From Pseudomonas mediterranea CFBP 5447 (GTDB lineage: Bacteria > Pseudomonadota > Gammaproteobacteria > Pseudomonadales > Pseudomonadaceae): DNA of 64,000 bases. The stretch lies in contig NZ_KN322986.1 of NCBI RefSeq assembly GCF_000774145.1, positions 372,001 to 436,000 of the forward strand. Reading direction: 5' to 3'. The first letter of the stretch is position 1. Every line of letters begins with the position of its first letter. The notes under the pieces were generated by a model. It saw nothing but the letters and a program-made list of their open reading frames with translations. It made no database searches and was not told the DNA's origin. Of this stretch, positions 8,937 to 18,409 are shown piece after piece. Made by a program: the position numbers and the translations under genes.

Positions 8937-9467
8937 TTAATCCGCTACCCGGACGAATTGCGACGTCTTGTCGCCCAGCGGTCGGATCAGAGCGGTCCAG
9001 ACAAGGCGAAGCAACAGGTAGCTCATTGCAATGGATACGGCGAGAAAAAACAGCAGGCTCCATTCGGGGATGCTCAAGTCGAACAATGTCCAGGTGACAC
9101 CTGCACAATCGACCGCGCCATCGAGGACCTGCTGCATGGCGCTCCACCATGAGCTCGCGCCCTTCATTTGGGCCAGGCAATCGGGCGAGTGGCTTTGCAA
9201 CAGAACCTGACGCCAGGCCAGGGCCATTCCTCCCGACACGAAAACCAGTCCCGTCACACCGTAGAGGATGCTGCCCTTTCGACCCGGGCCATGCATGCAG
9301 GCTGCGAGACCGTTCACCAGGAACAGCACCAGGCACAAGCGCTGCAGGACGCACAGGCTGCAAGGCGTCAGTCCGACTGCGTACTCCAGATAGCTGGCGA
9401 TGCCCAAAGCCAGGGCCGCGGCGGCGGAAGCCATGAAAAACAAGAAGCGAGAGCAAGCCAAAGACAT
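8937..9467 (-). CDS. dsbH: DsbB-family disulfide bond formation protein (DsbH)
   Basis: A 176-aa inner-membrane protein with four hydrophobic helices. Cysteine pairs match DsbB: C36-x-x-C39 (TPCSLCVLQR) in the first periplasmic loop and C97 with C121 in the second. Such proteins reoxidise DsbA and pass electrons to quinone. The gene lies between algQ and hemY, the place of dsbH in P. aeruginosa, which carries a second dsbB elsewhere. Whether this copy is the main or accessory oxidase cannot be judged here. Confidence 0.9.
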   Translation of the reverse strand: MSLACSRFLFFMASAAAALALGIASYLEYAVGLTPCSLCVLQRLCLVLFLVNGLAACMHGPGRKGSILYGVTGLVFVSGGMALAWRQVLLQSHSPDCLAQMKGASSWWSAMQQVLDGAVDCAGVTWTLFDLSIPEWSLLFFLAVSIAMSYLLLRLVWTALIRPLGDKTSQFVRVAD

Positions 9468-9708
9468 GGCGGTTCCGTAACAGAAGAGACAAGCAGTTAC
9501 GGTAGAGGAAAGCCCTCGGGCCTTTCAAGGCAGGCCCGCGCAGACACTTCACCAAGGGTGTAGGGAATTCCCGACAGAGGCGAGGGGATTTCGCGCAATC
9601 CCCTGTAGGACTTTCCCGAGTACATCATTTGGGCCTTGAACCGAGCAGCGATCAGCGACGGTCCACTTGGCAAGACCACCGCGAAACGCAGCGCTTTGTC
9701 AGGATTCC

Positions 9709-10956
9709 TTAACTGGATAACGCCTGGGCTGGAACCGGCAACGGCGCAGCGAGCAAGCGTTCATCCAGCAGTCCCAGGCCCTCCTGGAACAGCTGGTTGC
9801 TGCGCTCGGCATCACCCAGTTGTGCCAGGAGTCTCGCCAGTTCGGCGCAGGCTTCGGGATTGCGCTGGATCCGCAGGCTGCCTTCCAGATAATCCCGCGC
9901 CTTGCCCCAGAGGCTGTTCTGCAAACACAGGCGGCCCAACGTCAACAGCAGGCTGGAATCGGCCGGATGATCCTTGAGCCAGCCTTCGGCCGCTTGCAGC
10001 TGTCGAGCCGGATCATTGCCGCGGACCAGCCCGTACAGACGCGCCAAGTGGCTGTCGTAGTGACGCTTGAGTGCGGTGCGCAATACTTCCTCGGCCTCGC
10101 CCTGCGCGCCCAGCTGTCGCAGCTGTTCGGCATAGGCCAGCACCAGCGCCGGCTCCTGGCGTTGTGCAGAGGTCAGCTGTTGCCAGGCGCGATTGAGCGA
10201 TTGCAAACCGACGCTGCCGTCTTCTTCACGATGGGCCGCCAGGGAGAGGTTTTCACCCCAGGCCCGGCGTTCCAGCTCAGCCAGCTGCGCCGCCGGCAGG
10301 ACCTTGTCCTTGCGCAGTTCCGGCAACAGGCGAATCACCGCCGACCAATCGCCGCGCTGCTGATGCAGCCGTTGCAACTGGCGCAGCACCTGGACGTTAT
10401 GGGGATGACGGTCATGCATGGCTTGCAGCGTGACCAAGGCGCCGTCGGTGTCGCCCCGGTCCATCTGCAACTGCGCGTGGCTCAGCGCAATGGCCAACTC
10501 GGCCTGGGGCTGGCGTTCCAGGGCGCGCTCCAGCAGATTGTCGCTCTGTTCGTAAAGACCTTGCTCGTTGGCCGCACGGGCCGCGCCGAGGTAATACAGC
10601 AATGGCTGGCGTTCGGCTTCCGCGGCACGATGCAAATGTCGTTGGGCACTGGCCCAGCGACCTTCGGCAAGGTCCAGTTGACCGTGTTCGATCGCCACTT
10701 GCACGCGCCGGCTGCGATTGCGCCGCGACCACGGGTTGACCACGCCGCCGGAAGTGGTCACCAGGCCGATCAGGGCGCGCACGGCCCGCCACAACAGCCA
10801 GAGTACCGCCACCAACGCCAGGGTGACCCACAGGCCCGCTTCGTAGCGGAAGTTCTTGTACGCCACCAGCACGTAACCCGAATGCTCGGAAATCGCCACG
10901 CCCAACAGGGCGGCGGCGGCAATGACCACGAACAGAATCACGTAGAGACGCTTCAT
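9709..10956 (-). CDS. hemY: HemY, TPR protein of heme biosynthesis
   Basis: A 415-aa inner-membrane protein. Two N-terminal transmembrane helices (about residues 4-25 and 40-60) flank a short loop, and the rest is a long series of TPR-like helical pairs (AQRHLHRAAEAERQPLLYYL and similar). It belongs to the gammaproteobacterial HemY family and is not the Bacillus HemY oxidase. It is proposed to scaffold late heme-synthesis enzymes. Its ATG overlaps the stop of the hemD-hemX frame by 3 bp, so it is the last gene of the hemC-hemD-hemX-hemY operon. Confidence 0.93.
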   Translation of the reverse strand: MKRLYVILFVVIAAAALLGVAISEHSGYVLVAYKNFRYEAGLWVTLALVAVLWLLWRAVRALIGLVTTSGGVVNPWSRRNRSRRVQVAIEHGQLDLAEGRWASAQRHLHRAAEAERQPLLYYLGAARAANEQGLYEQSDNLLERALERQPQAELAIALSHAQLQMDRGDTDGALVTLQAMHDRHPHNVQVLRQLQRLHQQRGDWSAVIRLLPELRKDKVLPAAQLAELERRAWGENLSLAAHREEDGSVGLQSLNRAWQQLTSAQRQEPALVLAYAEQLRQLGAQGEAEEVLRTALKRHYDSHLARLYGLVRGNDPARQLQAAEGWLKDHPADSSLLLTLGRLCLQNSLWGKARDYLEGSLRIQRNPEACAELARLLAQLGDAERSNQLFQEGLGLLDERLLAAPLPVPAQALSS

Positions 10957-12863
10957 GGCGTGGTCCCCTGCTCAGCAGGCTTGGCCAGCGGCTTGACCGA
11001 CTCCTCGGCATTCAGGTTACGGCGCTCCAGATAAGCCTGGACGCTGCTCAGGGTCGCAGTCAGGTCCGGAGTGACCACCGTCACCGGCTGTTTGGCCAGT
11101 TCGGCCACTCGCTCGAGCATGACTTTGCTCTGCGGGTTGTCCTGGTTGAAGTTGTTCTTCAGTACATCACGGGCCTCGTCCAACGCCTGGGTATACACCG
11201 GCGCCTGCCCATTGAGAGCCGCCCATTGCGCCTGCTCCAGCGCCAGGCTCAAGGCCAGGCGCACCTGCATCAGGCTCTGCCCGGCCAGCAGCGGACGGAC
11301 ATTCTCGTCGGCATTGAAATCGATGCGGATATAGCGCGAGATCTGGTCCCACCACTGCGCCCAGCGGCTGGCCCCATCGCCATCGGCCGTCAGGCCCAGC
11401 AGGGATTCGCCGCGGTCCTTGTACTCAGGCGCCAGCTCCGAGAGTTGCAGCACTTGCTCACGCAGGGCTCCCAGTTGCAGGAACAGCCCGGTGCGATCCG
11501 GCTGCTCGGTGCTGCGCAGCGCCGCGAGGGTCCTGGCCAATTGCTCGCGGGCAGCGAACGAGCCCGGGTCATTCTGCTCCCGCAGGATTTCGTCGGCACC
11601 CTGGACCAGGGCCTGGGCACTGCTGATGTCTTGCAGGGCGGACAGGCGCAGGCTGGCGAGGCGCAACAGATGCTCGGCCTCGGCCAATCGCCAATCCTTG
11701 CGGCTGGCACCGAGCACAGTTTCCAGACGCTGACTCAGGTGTTGCTGGTCGCCTTGCAACTGGGCGACCTGACGGCGTCGCTCCTCCAGCTCTTCGGCCG
11801 CCGGCATCTGCGCGAGGCGCTCGCTGAGGCGTTGCTCATTGAGCTTGAGATTCTGGGCCTGATCATTCAGAGCCTGGACCTGGGCAGACTGTTGCTGGTT
11901 GTTGGCCTGCAGGTGACGCACCTGCCAGACACCCCAGCCGCCAACGGCCACGCCAGCGGCCCCCAGCAGCAATGCGACAATGGCCAACCCGTTACCGCGA
12001 CGCGGCGCCACCGGTACCGGGGTTTCCACCGGTGCATCGATCACGGGTCGGTCTTGATCTTTTGGCAAGGCTGTTTCGCTCACGTATCCATCCTTTGCAT
12101 TAGAAAACGGCACGGATTGTTCCCGTAACGCCGTCAGCAAAGCCGCGGCACTGGCGCCACGACAATCTATAACTGATCGGGCCCCGGCGGCCCGCGCCAT
12201 CTCGGCCACCCTGGGGCTTGGAACAAACAACGGCAACCGCGCCAGATCGGGCCAGGCGGCCCCCGCCAGGCGGTGCAGATGCTCGAAACTCTGCCCACTG
12301 CTGACCATCAGCGCGTTCAAGCGTTCCGCTTCGACCTTCGCCAGCAGTTCGCCCTCGTGGTACTCGGGCAGGCCACGCCGGTACAATTCCAGATAATCGA
12401 CACTAGCACCTTGCTCGCGCAAGCGCTCCGCCAGCAAGCCTCGGCCGCCCTCGCCACGCACGATCAGAACCTGGGGATCGGGGCGGGTCAATGCCTGGCG
12501 CAACGCCGGGAGTTCCAACAAGGCTTCGCTGTCGTCGCCCTCGTCCGGATAAGACACCGTGAGGCCCGCATCGGCCAGGATCTGTCCGGTGGCCGCCCCT
12601 ACGCTGAACCAGGGTTGTTCCGGCGGCTCGGGCCAAAGTTCGCGCAGCTGCTCCAGGCACAACCGGGCAGCCGGCTTGCTGACGACGATCACGGCGCAGT
12701 ACTGGTCGAGCCGCTGCAGCAGCGCTCGACCGGAATCGGACAAGGGAATCGGTTCGATAGCCAGCAACGGCAGACTGCTGCTGAATACACCAGCCTCGGC
12801 CAGGACAGCCGCCAGGGCCGACGACTCGTCCTCCGGCCGGGTCAGCAGCAACCGCCAGCCCAT
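10953..12863 (-). CDS. hemD: Fused uroporphyrinogen-III synthase HemD / membrane protein HemX
   Basis: One uninterrupted 636-aa frame. Residues 1 to about 255 are uroporphyrinogen-III synthase, which closes hydroxymethylbilane into uroporphyrinogen III (MGWRLLLTRP start, IVRGEGGRGLL, SSGQSFEHL). Residues from about 261 are HemX: an Ala/Gly-rich transmembrane helix near 295-315, coiled coil, then the periplasmic HemX domain. In relatives HemX often begins at a sequence like VSETALPKD. That Val codon here is a GTG at 12083 with AAAGGA about 10 nt upstream, so HemX may also be made separately. The ATG at 12863 overlaps the hemC stop (TGATG); a GTG one codon earlier is possible. Confidence 0.9.
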   Translation of the reverse strand: MGWRLLLTRPEDESSALAAVLAEAGVFSSSLPLLAIEPIPLSDSGRALLQRLDQYCAVIVVSKPAARLCLEQLRELWPEPPEQPWFSVGAATGQILADAGLTVSYPDEGDDSEALLELPALRQALTRPDPQVLIVRGEGGRGLLAERLREQGASVDYLELYRRGLPEYHEGELLAKVEAERLNALMVSSGQSFEHLHRLAGAAWPDLARLPLFVPSPRVAEMARAAGARSVIDCRGASAAALLTALREQSVPFSNAKDGYVSETALPKDQDRPVIDAPVETPVPVAPRRGNGLAIVALLLGAAGVAVGGWGVWQVRHLQANNQQQSAQVQALNDQAQNLKLNEQRLSERLAQMPAAEELEERRRQVAQLQGDQQHLSQRLETVLGASRKDWRLAEAEHLLRLASLRLSALQDISSAQALVQGADEILREQNDPGSFAAREQLARTLAALRSTEQPDRTGLFLQLGALREQVLQLSELAPEYKDRGESLLGLTADGDGASRWAQWWDQISRYIRIDFNADENVRPLLAGQSLMQVRLALSLALEQAQWAALNGQAPVYTQALDEARDVLKNNFNQDNPQSKVMLERVAELAKQPVTVVTPDLTATLSSVQAYLERRNLNAEESVKPLAKPAEQGTTP

Positions 12864-13804
12864 CACGCGTGGCCAGCCTCGCCGTAGACTTTCTTGAGGA
12901 TGTCCCCAGCGCCCTGGCTCAGCAGGTCTTCGGCTACTCGCACTCCCAGTGCTTCGGCATCGCCCCGGGGCGCCCGGGCTTCGGAACTGAGCAGCCTGCC
13001 GCCGTCCGGATCGCCCACCAGGCCACGCAACCAGACCTGCTCGCCTTCCAGTACGGCATAGCAGGCAATCGGCACCTGGCAGCCGCCGTTGAGGTGCTTG
13101 TTGAGGGCACGCTCGGCGAAGACCCGGGTCGCGGTGTCTTCATGATGCAGGGGGGCCAGCAACGCGTGGATCTCGCTGTCGGCGCTGCGGCATTCGATGC
13201 CAACGGCGCCTTGCCCACCGGCCGGCAGGCTGTCGTCGACGCTGATAGCCGAAGTGATGCGGTCCTCGAAGCCCAGGCGGATCAGGCCGGCGGCGGCAAG
13301 GATGATGGCGTCGTATTCGCCGGCGTCGAGCTTGGCCAGGCGAGTGTTGACGTTGCCGCGCAGAAAGCGGATTTGCAGATCGGGACGGCGGGTCAGCAGC
13401 TGTGCCTGGCGACGCAGGCTGGACGTGCCAACGACGCTCCCGGCAGGCAGCGCTTCAAGGCTGGCAAAGGTGTTGGAGACGAACGCATCGCGCGGATCTT
13501 CCCGCTCGCAGATGCAAAACAGGCCCAGGCCTTCGGGGAAGTCCATGGGCACGTCTTTCATCGAATGCACGGCGATATCGGCTTCGTTGTCCAGCAGCGC
13601 GGTTTCCAGTTCCTTGACGAACAAACCCTTGCCGCCGATTTTCGACAGCGGCGAGTCCAGCAGCTTGTCACCGCGACTGACCATGGGCACCAGCGTCACG
13701 ATCAGGCCGGGATGGGCGGCTTCCAGACGGGCTTTGACGTATTCGGCCTGCCACAGGGCCAGGGCACTTTTACGGGTGGCGATGCGGATCTCGCGAGGGG
13801 ACAT
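12863..13804 (-). CDS. hemC: Porphobilinogen deaminase (hydroxymethylbilane synthase)
   Basis: A 313-aa cytosolic enzyme that joins four porphobilinogens into hydroxymethylbilane. The N-terminus RIATRKSALALWQAEYV, the SKIGGKGLFVKELE block and the substrate-binding VGTSSLRRQAQL region are intact. Cys242 in NGGCQVPIA is the residue that carries the dipyrromethane cofactor. The length is normal. It is the first gene of the hemCDXY operon, lying downstream of algR on the same strand with a 137-bp gap that holds no gene. Confidence 0.96.
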   Translation of the reverse strand: MSPREIRIATRKSALALWQAEYVKARLEAAHPGLIVTLVPMVSRGDKLLDSPLSKIGGKGLFVKELETALLDNEADIAVHSMKDVPMDFPEGLGLFCICEREDPRDAFVSNTFASLEALPAGSVVGTSSLRRQAQLLTRRPDLQIRFLRGNVNTRLAKLDAGEYDAIILAAAGLIRLGFEDRITSAISVDDSLPAGGQGAVGIECRSADSEIHALLAPLHHEDTATRVFAERALNKHLNGGCQVPIACYAVLEGEQVWLRGLVGDPDGGRLLSSEARAPRGDAEALGVRVAEDLLSQGAGDILKKVYGEAGHA

Positions 13805-13941
13805 GGATCAATCCGTACTTAAAAGATACGACGGATAATAACAGCTCAGCCAAATCCGCTTTGACTTGAATCACGACCCCAAGGCCTCCCTGGCCGTCAA
13901 TGTCCTGGAAATAAAACGTGCAATGCCGCCGAGGCGTTGCA

Positions 13942-14688
13942 TTAGAGCTGCTGCATCATCTTGCGCACGCCCGCCACATGTCGCCGACTGACGATCAACG
14001 CGTCGCCATTGAGGCCTTTGAGAAACAGCTGAAAATGCCCGAGGGGCGTACGTTGCAGACGTTCGATGCGCTCGCGGGCCACCAGGGCATTGCGGTGGAT
14101 GCGCACGAACCGCTCGCCGAACTCGTCTTCGAGGGCCTTGAGGGGCTCGTCCAGCAGCACCTCGCCACTCTCATGGCGCAAGGTCACGTACTTATGGTCG
14201 GCGATGAAATAGACCACCTGGTTCAACGGGATCAGCTCGATGCCCTTGCGGGTTCGCGCACTGATGTGGCTGCGCGGGCCGCTGCCACTTTCCGCTGCCG
14301 GGCGGGTCAGCGCCGCCAGTTGCACGCGGTTGGGTCGCTCGGCCTTGCGCAAGGCGTCGAGCAACGCCTCGGATGCCACCGGTTTGACCAGATAGCCCAC
14401 GGCACCGGCCTGCAAGACCTCCGGCGGGAAGTCATCCCGGGTGGTGCAAAACACCACGGCGGGGGGCGACTCCCGTTCGCACAGCTTCGCCGCCACCTGC
14501 AGACCATCCAGGCCAGGCATGCGAATGTCGAGCAGCACGATATCCGGCTTGTGGCTGTCGATAAGGGCCAACGCCTCTTCGCCATTGGTGGCGCTCGGCT
14601 CCAGGACACTGTAACCCTCGAGCTCGCCAACCATTCGGCTCAGGCGCTCGCGGGCCAGTGGTTCGTCATCAACGATCAGGACATTCAT
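13942..14688 (-). CDS. algR: LytTR response regulator AlgR
   Basis: A 248-aa transcription factor, the same length as P. aeruginosa AlgR. The receiver domain (1-120) has the acidic pocket D7-D8, the phosphoacceptor D54 (IVLLDIRMPG) and K105-type VKPV. The LytTR DNA-binding domain occupies about 140-245 (VYFIADHKYVTLR, RIHRNALVA). AlgR controls alginate, twitching and other surface behaviours. The ATG at 14688 (MNVLIVDDEP) is the family start; 20 extra upstream codons have no homology. The cognate sensor gene algZ/fimS, normally next door, is missing here, so AlgR looks orphaned at this locus. Confidence 0.95.
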   Translation of the reverse strand: MNVLIVDDEPLARERLSRMVGELEGYSVLEPSATNGEEALALIDSHKPDIVLLDIRMPGLDGLQVAAKLCERESPPAVVFCTTRDDFPPEVLQAGAVGYLVKPVASEALLDALRKAERPNRVQLAALTRPAAESGSGPRSHISARTRKGIELIPLNQVVYFIADHKYVTLRHESGEVLLDEPLKALEDEFGERFVRIHRNALVARERIERLQRTPLGHFQLFLKGLNGDALIVSRRHVAGVRKMMQQL

Positions 14689-15149
14689 ATTGCGCTGGAT
14701 TCCTGCGTGAGTCTCGCACAAGGATAGCGTAGACAGGGGAAGTGACATCCGTCACCGCGATCCACGCTAAGACTCGCCCGAGGGCCAAAAAGTGCCGCGA
14801 GGCGGTTGCCTATCTTTACCAGCGCTTGCCGACCGATGCTCGAGGCCCGTTGTCGCACGGCGTCGCCGTAGGGATTGTTCATTTTCAATCTGATCAATAT
14901 TGAGCACCCCCCTGGTTGATTCGACCCGTGCCCCATGATGGAAAAGCAAAACTCCTATCGTCCACTGTAGACGGTTGCCAAGACGATATTGCTCAATCGG
15001 AAAATATCGTTGTGCGCAAAACCTGTCTGAACGCCCGGCTCATGCGCAAAAAACCTGCCGACCAGTGCCAGCGCCAGCCCCGGCAACCCTGTTATCATCC
15101 GCCGCAGCCTTAACCGCTACTTTTTCCACAGCCGATCACGAGCGAATTC
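14689..15149. other. Gene-free spacer between algR and argH
   Basis: 461 bp between divergent algR and argH. Short frames on both strands have no recognisable family. No transmembrane or kinase-like remnant of algZ could be seen. The segment is somewhat AT-richer near 14,880-15,010 and must contain the promoters of both genes. I could not assign a promoter with confidence. Confidence 0.6.
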
Positions 15150-16544
<1,395 letters not shown>

Positions 16545-16570
16545 GAGCTAAAAGCTAAAATCTAAAAGCA

Positions 16571-16662
16571 TCGCGAGCAGGCTCGCTCCCACAGGGGATC
16601 TCCATATGTTCACAAGTTTGTGTTCGCTGAAGATCCACTGTGGGAGCGAGCCTGCTCGCGAA
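16571..16662. repeat. REP doublet in the opposite arm orientation
   Basis: Inverted REP copies separated by about 45 bp, but the arms face the other way from the rest (CGCGAGCAGGCTCGC first, GAGCGAGCCTGCTCGC second). It lies between the convergent argH and GST genes. Confidence 0.9.
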
Positions 16663-16687
16663 AGCAACCGCTAGAGCAATATAAAAT

Positions 16688-17347
16688 TCACTTTTTGGCA
16701 GCGATCATCGCCAAAAACTCTGGCATCCCCGCTTCCCTGTCCGCCGCGATCCGCTGCACATTCGGATTCGCCCCCAACCGCTCCATCAGCGCCTTGGCCG
16801 CCGGCATGTCTGCGAAGAAATCGATATCGAACAACTTCTTGCCTACCTGTAAGGCTGGCGAAACACCGTAGAGAAAGTACAAGTCGGCAATGCTCAGGCT
16901 ATCGCCCGCCACATAGGGTGAGAACTTGCCGTGCCTGCCCAGCGAGGCGAACCCCAGCAACAGTTCAGCCTTGCTCTTTTCCTTGATGGCATCCGGTACC
17001 GTCATGCCGAAAAATGCCTCGGCGTAGCAGGCACGCCCCGGCAGTTCGATGTACAACTCGATCTCCCGGCACATGGCCAGGACTTGGGCTCGTTCGTACG
17101 GATCGGCGGGCAGCAGGGCCTTGCCCGGCTGGGTTTGCTCAATGTATTCGAGGATCACGCTGGTTTCGTTGATGAAGCCCTGGTCGGTTTTCAGCACCGG
17201 CACTTTGCCCCGTGGGCTGATGGCGAGTATTTCCGGGGTCTGGCTGCCATAGAAGGACACTTCTTCGAAGGGCACGCCCTTCTCCAGCAACGCCAGCTTG
17301 ACCATGTTGTAATAATTACTGGCGCAAAAACCATAAAGCTTGAGCAT
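16688..17347 (-). CDS. Glutathione S-transferase family protein
   Basis: A 219-aa cytosolic protein. The N-terminal thioredoxin-like domain (1-80) starts MLKLYGFCASNYYN and contains the cis-Pro of KVPVL and the glutathione-binding ETSVILEYIE. The C-terminal helical domain follows with SLSIADLYF, which carries the conserved aspartate. The substrate is not predictable. The ATG at 17347 is the domain start; an open frame of 87 codons further upstream lacks homology and overlaps the divergent gene. It is divergent from the 94-aa gene starting at 17472. Confidence 0.92.
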   Translation of the reverse strand: MLKLYGFCASNYYNMVKLALLEKGVPFEEVSFYGSQTPEILAISPRGKVPVLKTDQGFINETSVILEYIEQTQPGKALLPADPYERAQVLAMCREIELYIELPGRACYAEAFFGMTVPDAIKEKSKAELLLGFASLGRHGKFSPYVAGDSLSIADLYFLYGVSPALQVGKKLFDIDFFADMPAAKALMERLGANPNVQRIAADREAGMPEFLAMIAAKK

Positions 17348-17471
17348 CGCAAATACCTCCGGTCCGTGTGGGGTGGGCAGCCTTGCGTTATAGACTGTCG
17401 GGAGGTTTCGCGCCAGGCGCATCACGCTGCTGAATGCAGGTAAACTGGCGCCTTTCCCACAGGAGCCTGCC

Positions 17472-17756
17472 ATGAGCGAGCCAACCGACATCGACAACGA
17501 CGAAGAAGAATTCGTCGAGTCGACCCTGATCGAAGCCATTGAGAACCAGATCGAAAGCGGCAACCCGCCAGCGGCCAAGGCCACCTTCAACAAACTGACC
17601 CTGGTCAATTACGAGCGCGAAGAAATTCTGAACCTCATGGCCCATGTGCTGGCCTTCGAAATCGACGCCATGCTCGATGAAGACCGCCCGTTCAATACCG
17701 AATGGTATGAAGATGCGTTGCGCAAGCTGCCCGAGCTGCCACCGGAAAAGAACTGA
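17472..17756 (+). CDS. Small conserved acidic protein of unknown function
   Basis: A 94-aa acidic cytosolic protein with an Asp/Glu-rich N-terminus (DIDNDEEEFVESTLIEAI), predicted helices (NQIESGNPPAAKATFNKL) and C-terminal ELPPEKN. A short gene at the same place, between argH and cyaA, is known in P. aeruginosa. A ribosome-binding site with AGGAG precedes the ATG. A variant REP doublet follows it. No domain with known function is recognised. Confidence 0.75.
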   Translation: MSEPTDIDNDEEEFVESTLIEAIENQIESGNPPAAKATFNKLTLVNYEREEILNLMAHVLAFEIDAMLDEDRPFNTEWYEDALRKLPELPPEKN

Positions 17757-17789
17757 ACCCGCTGCGGCGGGAGGGACTGCCTCAAACAC

Positions 17790-17875
17790 TGTGGGAGCAA
17801 GGCTTGCCCGCGATGAAAGCGATGCGATCGCCCATGAATCGAGGCGCCTGCATCGCGAGCAAGCTTTGCTCTCAC
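17790..17875. repeat. Variant REP doublet
   Basis: Arms GTGGGAGCAAGGCTTGCCCGC and a degenerate inverted partner (GCGAGCAAGCTTTGCTCTCAC). The core differs from the other doublets, so it is a sister REP class or a decayed copy. Confidence 0.8.
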
Positions 17876-17989
17876 TAACGTTCCGTCGCACAAAAACGAA
17901 AAAGCCTGCCCCCGGCACTGGACAGCTCGGCCGAGTGCGCTCACCTTAGTGACGCTATCGACCATATTCCTAGAAAGTCTGGAGTCCTT

Positions 17990-18235
17990 ATGTCGCTTAC
18001 CCCTGAGCTGGTTGCCGAACTGGAAATCCTTGCACTCTTCAACCTGGACAGTTCCCAGGAAGGCCTGAAAATCCATCAGACCGCTGCCCCTAAAGCTATT
18101 GCCGCCGCCCAACGCCTGTACGACAAAGAACTGATCACCCAACCCGACGGTGGTTACCTGACCAGCCTGGGTCGTGACGCCGCGCAAAATGTACAAACCG
18201 TCCTGACGATACTCAGCGTCCAGGAAGCCGCCTGA
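17990..18235 (+). CDS. TIGR02647 family small protein
   Basis: An 81-aa protein matching the TIGR02647 family, small proteobacterial proteins suggested to have a winged-helix-like, DNA-binding-like fold. The pattern is MSLTPELVAELEILALFNLDSS, then GLKIH, KLYDKxLI and DGGYLTxLGRxAAxxVQ. Function is unknown. It lies alone between the acidic protein gene and cyaA, on the same strand as both. Confidence 0.85.
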   Translation: MSLTPELVAELEILALFNLDSSQEGLKIHQTAAPKAIAAAQRLYDKELITQPDGGYLTSLGRDAAQNVQTVLTILSVQEAA

Positions 18236-18409
18236 CTCCCCTGTCGCCCACGGAAATCTGCTTGCCGGATTTCCGCAGGCGCGGGTGTCCTGTGTGAAAA
18301 ATCTGACGTCCATCCCCTACTTTCAGCTTAAGAATTCCTCAAGCCGGACGCTAAACTGCCATCACCTCTGATTTCCCACGTTCGACGCCGCGAGCCGGTT
18401 TGAGCCGAC

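Noticed and set aside
9497..9679. A 60-codon frame between dsbH and hemY
   Set aside because: No ribosome-binding site, no homology that I recognise; taken as spacer with chance frame.
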